Part shown: in pieces, positions 35,076 through 41,949 of the stretch
Layout of the letters: the number at the start of each line of letters is the position of its first letter
Position numbering within the stretch: the first letter of the stretch is position 1
DNA from: Oligoflexia bacterium
GTDB lineage: Bacteria > Bdellovibrionota > UBA1018
Assembly: GCA_903895855.1 (NCBI GenBank)
Contig: CAITVN010000008.1
Coordinates: 1-44,114 of the forward strand
Length of the DNA: 44,114 nt
Direction: 5' to 3'
Notes under the pieces: model-generated
What the model saw: only the letters and a program-made list of their open reading frames with translations
What the model was told of the DNA's origin: nothing
Database searches by the model: none
Position numbers and translations under genes: made by a program

Positions 35076-35912
35076 TTGATCACGAATTTTGTCAATTTCT
35101 CAGCAAAACACCCTATCGCATGGCTTGCGATACTCGTGGCTATTCAATTGACTACAACTCGCGCACCTCACGCATCCGAACCGCCTCAGGTCACTTCGTC
35201 GTGTGGCAAGACCTCTGAAAAGCTTGCCCTCGAGTTGACTTTGACCACTCTCGCCTTTGCCAAAGGGGCCGGCTTCGAGGTTCCTCAATTACTCAGAATT
35301 GAGCTCACGGGTTACGAAATCCACCCGGGTTTCTACCGCGAACAAAACCTCATCAAAGTGAGGTGCTTTCGACCTGCGGGCCTCATTCATGAAATTGGGC
35401 ATTCTGTGTTTGAAAAAAACCTCACGGATTTAGGTTCTCACGAGAATCCAACGCACGACAGTTTCATGACCGATGCGTATTCTGAGCTATTTTCAGATTT
35501 ATTAGCCGTTGAATTGCTCAAGCGCTCAGACGCCATCTCAAAAGAGGTGAAACACGATTTCAAAAAAAGTATTCATCAACACGAGCGCGATTTCAAAAGA
35601 CGCCAACAAGACCCAGGCTACAGCCTCGTTACCGACGACTCTGACTCATACAATGCTGCCGATACGGTTCGAACCCATCTGTGGAATCAGTTTCTATCGC
35701 CCAACGGGTTCACTCCACTTAGGCGATCGGCAAAGCCAGGCGATCGCTCACTTCAGTGGTTACTTTGGTCTTTTTTTAGAGCGTTTTCATCAAATGCTAC
35801 CCAATGCCAACTCGAATCTAGCTTCGCTGACCAGATGAACTGCACTAACAAGGCGGTGATTGGCGAATTGAACCATTACTCAGGCCACCGGCCCAAGCAA
35901 TGCGCCGACTAG
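35076..35912 (+). CDS. Secreted HEIGH zinc metallopeptidase, unknown family
   Basis: The protein is about 278 residues with an N-terminal signal or anchor (AWLAILVAIQLTTTRAPHAS). Mid-protein, LIHEIGHSVFE contains the HExxH zinc motif. About 30 residues later, DAYSELFSDLLAVELL supplies a likely third ligand or helix. This fits a gluzincin-type secreted peptidase, but I cannot name the family. The C-terminus has four cysteines that may pair. The frame starts at TTG 35058. I prefer TTG 35076 because GAGGTG lies 6 bases upstream of it, but this is uncertain. It is divergent from tgt. Confidence 0.65.
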   Translation: MITNFVNFSAKHPIAWLAILVAIQLTTTRAPHASEPPQVTSSCGKTSEKLALELTLTTLAFAKGAGFEVPQLLRIELTGYEIHPGFYREQNLIKVRCFRPAGLIHEIGHSVFEKNLTDLGSHENPTHDSFMTDAYSELFSDLLAVELLKRSDAISKEVKHDFKKSIHQHERDFKRRQQDPGYSLVTDDSDSYNAADTVRTHLWNQFLSPNGFTPLRRSAKPGDRSLQWLLWSFFRAFSSNATQCQLESSFADQMNCTNKAVIGELNHYSGHRPKQCAD

Positions 35913-36068
35913 TGCGCTGAGTAGCACAAATAACATAATCCGACTATTTACATCAGATACGACACCTTCACCACTCAAATGAAGTCGATAAATTATCTCA
36001 CAAAACTTTAATAAATGTGCTACGGCGTGTCGCAAGCAATTATTCAAAAAAAAAAAGAGAACACTGAC

Positions 36069-38051
36069 ATGACCACTGCCCCTAAAACATTTGCCGATCT
36101 CAACCTAAGCCAACCCACGCTTCGCGCTATTCAAGAACTGGGATACGAATCCATGACCCCGATTCAAGCTGAAGCTCTACCCATCCTACTGGGTGAACCC
36201 ACCGACTTTATGGGTTTAGCGGCCACAGGTACCGGCAAGACTGCTGCTTTTTCGATTCCTTTAATTGAACACCTCGATTCTTCGCTGCGAGCGACTCAAG
36301 CGTTGATTCTTTGCCCGACTCGCGAGCTAGCCATTCAAGTCACCGGACAAATCAATTTACTCGGAAAATACAATCACATTCAAGCGATCGCCGTTTATGG
36401 CGGCGCTGACTACGGCGAGCAAATTCGCGGTATCAAAAAAGGTACCACCATTGTGGTGGGTACTCCTGGTCGAGTTGTCGATCACCTTACCCGCGGCACG
36501 CTGAAACTTGACCACGCAACGACGGTCATTCTTGACGAAGCTGACGAAATGATTTCGATGGGTTTTAAAGACGACATGGAAACCATTTTAGGAAGCATTC
36601 CAGCTGGAGCGGCCAACACTTGGCTTTTCTCAGCTACGATGAGCAGAGAAATTCGAAAAGTCGCAGACGAATACATGAAGAATCCAAAACAAGTGCAAGT
36701 CAATCGCACTGAAATGGTGCCGTCGCAAATTCAGCAAATTTACTACGCTACTTCAGAATCCAACAAGCCTGAAGTGCTCTGCAAACTTTTCGACGCTGCT
36801 GATAGCTTTTACGGGTTGGTATTTTGCCAAACCAAGAGCCTCGTGGCTGAACTCACCCAATACCTCAAAGACCGTGGGTACAGCGCCGACTGCCTGCATG
36901 GCGACATGGAACAACCCGCTCGAGATCGCACCATGAAAAGCTTTCGCGAACACAAAGTGAAATTGCTGGTTTGCACCGACGTGGCATCACGAGGCCTAGA
37001 CGTCAAAGACATCACTCACGTGATCAACTACTCGCTGCCTCGCGAACTTGATAACTACGTTCACCGAATTGGACGAACCGCCCGAAGCGGCAAATCTGGA
37101 TACGCCATGAGCCTTGTGACTGCCAGTCACCGTGGACTCATTCGCCGAATCGAGCAACTCACAAAAACTCGAATGATTGAAGGCAAGATTCCCACTCGAA
37201 AAGACATTGGTGCCAAGAAAATTGGTCAGACCCTAGCAACATTTCAAAGCCAAGACACGTTCAAGCGCGCCATCGAACTGATGGGCAAAGAATGGAAGGC
37301 AGCGGTTTCTGAACTGACTCCTGAAGAAATCACCGGTCGTTTTCTCACGATGATGTACCCAGAAATTTTTTCTGCTGAACGAGAGCCAGAACAAGAAATA
37401 CACCGAGAACCCCGCCAAGACCGCGGAGGCTACGGTGATCGAGACTCTGGAAGACCCTACGGCCGAAGCTCGTACGGTTCTTCACGTGAATCTGGACGAG
37501 ACTCTGGCCGTGATTCTGGCGACCGTTCGGGTTACCGCCAAAGCCGCGATGGCTCGCACTCGGGTGGTTATTCACAAGAAAGATCTTGGGGCGGCCGCGA
37601 CAAACCCAAATACGGCAAAACCGGATTTGGTCCATCGATTCGACCCAACCAAGACGCAGACCAAGCACCAGTCGCTTCACGACCTGTTTCGATTTCTCCC
37701 GTAGCAAAGCATTCGGTTGAACGTTCAGTCGACCGCGTGAGTGCTGTGGCCGAAGTAAAGGCCCCATTCAAAGCTCATGCGAAGCCAGCCTTTAAAACGC
37801 CGGTAAAGGTTGACGAAAAAAGCAAGTACGAGAAATTCCCGGGCAAATCTCCGAATAAATTTCATGAAAAAGCCAACGACAAGTTTCATGAAAAAGCTGG
37901 GGCACCTTACAAATCAAAAAACCGTGAAGAAGGCAAATCAACTGCGCACAAAGGCACTCCAATTGCGCACAAGACCGGCACTCACAAAGAAGCGGCTCCT
38001 CTTCACGCTAAGGCCGACGCCCCCAGAAAGCGCACACCGAAACACGACTAA
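36069..38051 (+). CDS. DEAD-box RNA helicase with long basic C-terminal tail
   Basis: The 660-residue protein has all helicase motifs in order: Q motif (FADLNLSQPTLRAIQELGYESMTPIQ), Walker A AATGTGKT, PTRELA, GG, TPGRV, DEAD, SAT, then HRIGRTARSG in the second RecA domain. It unwinds RNA at the expense of ATP, probably in ribosome assembly or mRNA turnover like DeaD/CsdA. The last about 210 residues are low complexity: RGG/SYG-rich (about 450-500) and then Lys/His/Pro-rich with repeated FHEKA-type blocks, likely disordered and RNA-binding. I chose ATG 36069 because the upstream frame to 36015 has no conserved residues. It is followed after 21 bases by a second helicase gene. Confidence 0.92.
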   Translation: MTTAPKTFADLNLSQPTLRAIQELGYESMTPIQAEALPILLGEPTDFMGLAATGTGKTAAFSIPLIEHLDSSLRATQALILCPTRELAIQVTGQINLLGKYNHIQAIAVYGGADYGEQIRGIKKGTTIVVGTPGRVVDHLTRGTLKLDHATTVILDEADEMISMGFKDDMETILGSIPAGAANTWLFSATMSREIRKVADEYMKNPKQVQVNRTEMVPSQIQQIYYATSESNKPEVLCKLFDAADSFYGLVFCQTKSLVAELTQYLKDRGYSADCLHGDMEQPARDRTMKSFREHKVKLLVCTDVASRGLDVKDITHVINYSLPRELDNYVHRIGRTARSGKSGYAMSLVTASHRGLIRRIEQLTKTRMIEGKIPTRKDIGAKKIGQTLATFQSQDTFKRAIELMGKEWKAAVSELTPEEITGRFLTMMYPEIFSAEREPEQEIHREPRQDRGGYGDRDSGRPYGRSSYGSSRESGRDSGRDSGDRSGYRQSRDGSHSGGYSQERSWGGRDKPKYGKTGFGPSIRPNQDADQAPVASRPVSISPVAKHSVERSVDRVSAVAEVKAPFKAHAKPAFKTPVKVDEKSKYEKFPGKSPNKFHEKANDKFHEKAGAPYKSKNREEGKSTAHKGTPIAHKTGTHKEAAPLHAKADAPRKRTPKHD

Positions 38052-38072
38052 AAAGATTGAGATAAGACAACG

Positions 38073-39590
38073 ATGAACGCAAACCTGACTTTTGATACTC
38101 TGCCACTTTCTCGAGACCTCATTGAGGTGACTCGAGAACTGGGCTATCAAACGATGACTCCCATTCAAGCCGAAAGCATTCCGCTTTTACTAGAAGGAAA
38201 AGACCTCATTGGTCAGTCAAAAACCGGAAGCGGCAAGACCGCAGCGTTTGCGTTGCCCATCTTAAATCGAATCACCCCAAGGCAGATTCAACTCAAGCAA
38301 GTTCAGGCGTTGATCTTGTGTCCCACCCGAGAGCTCTGCACCCAAGTGGCGCGTGAGATTCGAAAGATTGGGCGCAAGCATTCTGGTTTGCAGGTTCTCA
38401 TTGTATCGGGAGGTCATCCGATTTATCCGCAACTTTGTGCCCTTGAAAAAGGCGTTCACATTGTCGTTGGCACTCCGGGCAGAGTGCTCGATCTCTTGTC
38501 GCGACAAAAACTGAACCTTTCAATGGTCAACACCGTCGTCTTAGATGAATCTGATCGAATGCTCGACATGGGCTTTCAAGACGAGATGGAGCAAATCTTA
38601 AAAGAAGTGCCCAAGCCCAGACAGATGGTCTTTTTCTCGGCCACGTTTCCGCGCTCGATTGAATCGATGAGTCGAGCCTATCAGACGAATGCCACTCGAA
38701 TCACCATTGAGAGCACTGATGGCCCAGCATCTCCCGACATCCAGCAGCTACTGTTTGAAACCGACGACTCAGAATTTTCAACTTCACAGGCTACCGACAA
38801 GCTCACCACCTTGATCGGAATTTTCAAAACCCAGCAGCCTGAATCAGCCATCGTATTTTGCAACCTCAAGGCAACGGTTACCGATCTCACGCGCCGGCTC
38901 ACGCTGGCTGGCATCAGCGCGGCTTGCATTCACGGCGACCTTGAACAAGCCGACCGCGATCGCGTGATGGCGAAATTCAGAAATCACAGCACTCGAATTT
39001 TAGTGGCGACCGATGTTGCCGCCCGTGGCATTGATGTCGAGAACCTCGATATCGTGGTTAATTTTGATTTTCCTGCAAAAGCTGACGTTTACGTTCACCG
39101 CATTGGTCGAACGGGTAGAGCCGGCAAAAAAGGCCTCGCGATTTCATTCGCGAGCACCCACGAAAATATCAAAGTCAGAGCAATCGAGAAATTCATGGGA
39201 ATTAAACTCGAGCGCGCGTCGTCAGCCTCTTTGATCGCGTCTCTGGTCGCATCGGGTGGGTCAACATCGATTCAGCAATTGGATGTGCCGACCACTCGCG
39301 ACGCCGATCAAGCCGTGAGCCCAATCACACACTCAGGTATTATTGCCGAAGCTAAAATGGACACCTTATTTATTGCTGGCGGCAGAAAAGATAAACTGAG
39401 ACCCGGTGATATCTTAGGTGCGCTTACCGGTGAAGCAGGACAAATGAAAGCAGGCGATGTGGGTAAAATCGAAATTCACGATCGTTTTGCCTACGTGGCC
39501 ATTTCTAAATCGCTGTCTGAAGCTGCGCTTCAGAGCCTACGTGACGGCCGAATCAAAGGGCGTAAATTTCGAGTTGAAAGAGTCAAATGA
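38073..39590 (+). CDS. dbpA: DbpA-like DEAD-box RNA helicase (DESD variant)
   Basis: The 505-residue helicase has TGSGKTAAF, PTREL, GTPGRVLDLL, SATFPRS and HRIGRTGRAG. Motif II reads VVLDESDRML, so DEAD is DESD. The C-terminal about 75 residues (KMDTLFIAGGRKDKLRPGDI to IKGRKFRVERVK) match the DbpA RNA-binding domain, which recognises hairpin 92 of 23S rRNA and couples the helicase to 50S assembly. It starts 21 bases after the upstream helicase, and its stop overlaps the next start (ATGA), so the three genes form an operon. A DESD motif II is reported in other bacterial members and retains the catalytic D and E. Confidence 0.9.
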   Translation: MNANLTFDTLPLSRDLIEVTRELGYQTMTPIQAESIPLLLEGKDLIGQSKTGSGKTAAFALPILNRITPRQIQLKQVQALILCPTRELCTQVAREIRKIGRKHSGLQVLIVSGGHPIYPQLCALEKGVHIVVGTPGRVLDLLSRQKLNLSMVNTVVLDESDRMLDMGFQDEMEQILKEVPKPRQMVFFSATFPRSIESMSRAYQTNATRITIESTDGPASPDIQQLLFETDDSEFSTSQATDKLTTLIGIFKTQQPESAIVFCNLKATVTDLTRRLTLAGISAACIHGDLEQADRDRVMAKFRNHSTRILVATDVAARGIDVENLDIVVNFDFPAKADVYVHRIGRTGRAGKKGLAISFASTHENIKVRAIEKFMGIKLERASSASLIASLVASGGSTSIQQLDVPTTRDADQAVSPITHSGIIAEAKMDTLFIAGGRKDKLRPGDILGALTGEAGQMKAGDVGKIEIHDRFAYVAISKSLSEAALQSLRDGRIKGRKFRVERVK

Positions 39591-40090
39591 GTAACACTGA
39601 ATCCCGTTGCATCTCGTGCCGTAAGCCAACCACTCAATTCACTTGCGGCCACTGTGAAGAACCTCTTTGTGGCAATTGCAGAGAATTTTTGGACGAAGCC
39701 ACTTTTTCGTTTCTGACCTCGATACCTAAAGAACTCTCACACCGAGACTATTGCTCAAATTGTTTTGCGAATGTGGTTGAACCCGCCAAGCAGTCGTATG
39801 ACGAAACTCGCGAGCGCTCAAAACAGGTTTATGTCTTTTTCAACACGCAAAGAGCGCGACTACCGATTTTGAAACGCTCTAATGTGAAATTAGTCATCAA
39901 AAACTGCATCGATCGTGACGAAACGATCTCGCGTCTAGCTTTCCAGGCAACCCAGATGGGATTCAACGCGATTATTGACGGCGACGTGCGAGCCGAGCAA
40001 ATTAGAAATGCCGGCTACCAAACTTCGGCGTGGCACGGTGTCGGTTACGCTGCCGAAGTCGATGTCGTCAAACTTGAACGCATTAAATAA
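39587..40090 (+). CDS. Small Cys-rich zinc-ribbon-like protein
   Basis: The 167-residue cytoplasmic protein opens with CISCRKPTTQFTCGHC and CGNCREF, then CSNC. This is four CxxC pairs, consistent with one or two zinc-binding modules (B-box or zinc-ribbon-like). The C-terminal half (about 90-167; DRDETISRLAFQATQMGFNAIIDGD, then GYQTSAWHGVGYAAEVD) resembles the YbjQ-type fold. No named family can be assigned with certainty. The start overlaps the dbpA stop by 4 bases, so it is probably co-expressed with the helicases and may act in RNA or ribosome metabolism (inference). Confidence 0.7.
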   Translation: MSNTESRCISCRKPTTQFTCGHCEEPLCGNCREFLDEATFSFLTSIPKELSHRDYCSNCFANVVEPAKQSYDETRERSKQVYVFFNTQRARLPILKRSNVKLVIKNCIDRDETISRLAFQATQMGFNAIIDGDVRAEQIRNAGYQTSAWHGVGYAAEVDVVKLERIK

Positions 40091-40173
40091 TTTGGACTCG
40101 GTACACAAGTTATTGCACCAAAAACACTAGGCCGCTCAGAAGTCATTTGACCAAACTATTGGCACTTTTTATC

Positions 40174-40192
40174 ATAAAATAGGCTATTTTAT
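40174..40192. promoter_or_regulatory. Perfect AT-rich palindrome upstream of a secreted-protein gene
   Basis: ATAAAATAG-G-CTATTTTAT is a 9-bp perfect inverted repeat with one central base, 113 bases upstream of the ATG at 40306. Its core AATAGGCTATT is the same as in the palindrome at 29788-29808. It looks like an operator for a dimeric regulator. Downstream, TTGACT (40236-40241) may be a -35 element with a weak -10. Confidence 0.4.
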
Positions 40193-40305
40193 ACAACGCA
40201 CGCTAAGATAAACTAGTCCACTTTCTTCACATCACTTGACTGTTTCAGTCTTCATTTGATAGAAATAACACAGAACGGGTGCGGGTGTCGACTGTAGGAG
40301 ATCGC

Positions 40306-41679
40306 ATGCGAAAACATTGGCTCACGACTGTGATCGGTATCCCACTTTTTCTTCTCGGCTCCAACCCGTATCATTCTAACACCTTTGCAGCCGACAGGTC
40401 ATCGCTTGAACGCCTTCAGCTAGTAACCCAAGTGTCAACGCCCAGGCCCGGTGCCTATTTTAGGCCGATTCAACATTACTTAGATTCTTGTCTGGTGACT
40501 GACTCTACTGACCCCATTCGTTTTTGTTTTCCAAAACGTTACCTCAAGGCTACGAACGATAATTTTGGAATCTTTGATCAATCAGCCAATCACGATGTGA
40601 ATACAGAATTGCATGCGGCCTGCATTTTAGAACTGATCAAACAATTTAAAATTCGAGAGACTGCAGCCAATCGAATCACCACTCTGTCTTTTTCAGACGC
40701 CATCGAAACTCCCACTCTTTATGTCGACATCAAAAGAAAAAATCAGCTCGGTCTAGAATCACTCTTGGTCATACCGAGTTTTTCAAGAAGCAGTGTTCGA
40801 ATTTGCCAAAAAATTGAATCAGCGATTGAGACATTTGACCGCGCTCAAAAAGAGTTGACTCAGTTGCTTGAGCAACCCTCTCTCGGTGACATCGACACAT
40901 TACCCGATAACCTACTTAAGCTTTCGTTAGAGCAGAACCGCGCCACTGAGATCACACTCATTTCGAAACCAAGAGAACCGAAACCAACTCCTAAGTCTTT
41001 CGTTCAAAACCCCACTGACATCGCCGAAATTTCGAACGCCCCGGTCAGCGACCTATTCACCAAAGCAAAACAGTGGTTTCAAACACTCACCCTCGCCGAC
41101 CTGACTGAAACGCTAAAAGACGACGACATTGAAATCGTCGATCAAACCTTGCACCTGAAGGGATCAGATTTTTCAATCACTGAATTTCGCGAACAACTCA
41201 AAAACTGTCAACTGCCGAGCAATACTGGGAGTGACCCCATACCGGGCGAAAACCTTCTCACCCGGGTATCCAGTCTTTTCACCCAAGAATCTGAGGCGGC
41301 AATCAACAGCCGCAACTGCCGCACCGAAGTGGCCGATCACTTCAAAATTTCGCCGACCAGCCTGGGTAACCTCGAAATTCAACTCAACAATCAAAAAATC
41401 ATTCGCGAAGCCCTCGCCAATCAGATCGGTAAGCTCGATGGTGAGCCGCTCGAAGACGACACGTTTGCCGTTTATTCTGAAGAAAGTGGCTATTTGTACG
41501 CCCAAACCATTCCAGGCTGTTCACGTTCAAATTCAGAAAATGCCCTCGCCGGTACCACCGCGATCGCCACCTGCCAGTCAACCGAAGGCTACAACCTAGC
41601 GAGAACTCTTGGCCTTCAGGTCATGAAAATAAGTGCGCCAACTTCTGAGAACGCTGAAGACACGAATACCGATGAATAA
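40306..41679 (+). CDS. Secreted protein of unknown function
   Basis: The 457-residue protein starts at ATG 40306, with AGGAG 5 bases upstream, and has a signal peptide (MRKHWLTTVIGIPLFLLGSN, cleavage near FAADRS). The remainder is moderately charged, with about eight cysteines (CLVTDSTDPIRFCFPK and others) and a Gln/Glu-rich middle. I recognise no domain. GTG 40279 would extend it by 9 residues but is not needed. A shared palindrome lies upstream. It may belong with the other unknown secreted proteins in this window, but no sequence similarity to them is evident. Confidence 0.7.
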   Translation: MRKHWLTTVIGIPLFLLGSNPYHSNTFAADRSSLERLQLVTQVSTPRPGAYFRPIQHYLDSCLVTDSTDPIRFCFPKRYLKATNDNFGIFDQSANHDVNTELHAACILELIKQFKIRETAANRITTLSFSDAIETPTLYVDIKRKNQLGLESLLVIPSFSRSSVRICQKIESAIETFDRAQKELTQLLEQPSLGDIDTLPDNLLKLSLEQNRATEITLISKPREPKPTPKSFVQNPTDIAEISNAPVSDLFTKAKQWFQTLTLADLTETLKDDDIEIVDQTLHLKGSDFSITEFREQLKNCQLPSNTGSDPIPGENLLTRVSSLFTQESEAAINSRNCRTEVADHFKISPTSLGNLEIQLNNQKIIREALANQIGKLDGEPLEDDTFAVYSEESGYLYAQTIPGCSRSNSENALAGTTAIATCQSTEGYNLARTLGLQVMKISAPTSENAEDTNTDE

Positions 41680-41696
41680 GCCCGAAGGCGTTTATT
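41675..41696 (+). terminator. Weak terminator-like hairpin after the 40306 gene
   Basis: AATAAGCC and GGCGTTTATT pair around CGAA with a two-base bulge, overlapping the stop codon; the run ACCCTTTTTGGG follows. The stem is short and bulged. Confidence 0.3.
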
Positions 41697-41849
41697 ACCC
41701 TTTTTGGGCACGGCCGCACTCATTCGCACCGGTCTCAATTCGCCACCTTAACACATAGCAATAAACTTGTCTCGTTTGGTTTTTTTAAAATTATAGCCTT
41801 TTTTGGCTCAAAAAATCTTTCCTACCAATTAGAACCTCAGTCATTTTTT

Positions 41850-41865
41850 TGGCACAGTAAATGCA
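41850..41865 (+). promoter_or_regulatory. Sigma-54 (RpoN) promoter
   Basis: TGGCACAGTAAATGCA has GG at 41851-41852 and GC at 41863-41864, the exact 12-base offset of the -24/-12 elements (TGGCAC-N5-TTGC; one T of TTGC is A here). The start site would fall near 41876, giving a leader of about 74 bases before the ATG at 41950. No enhancer site is recognisable in the rest of the 270-base gap. It implies control by an enhancer-binding protein. Confidence 0.6.
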
Positions 41866-41949
41866 AATTCACGACATCAAACCCGAGTTGAGTCTTGAGA
41901 ATTGAGACCCACGAACCATTAACTGCCCTTCTCAAAAGGAGAAACGCCT

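Noticed and set aside
40145..40170. Second sigma-54 site (TTGGCAC)
   Set aside because: There is no GC at the required 12-base offset.
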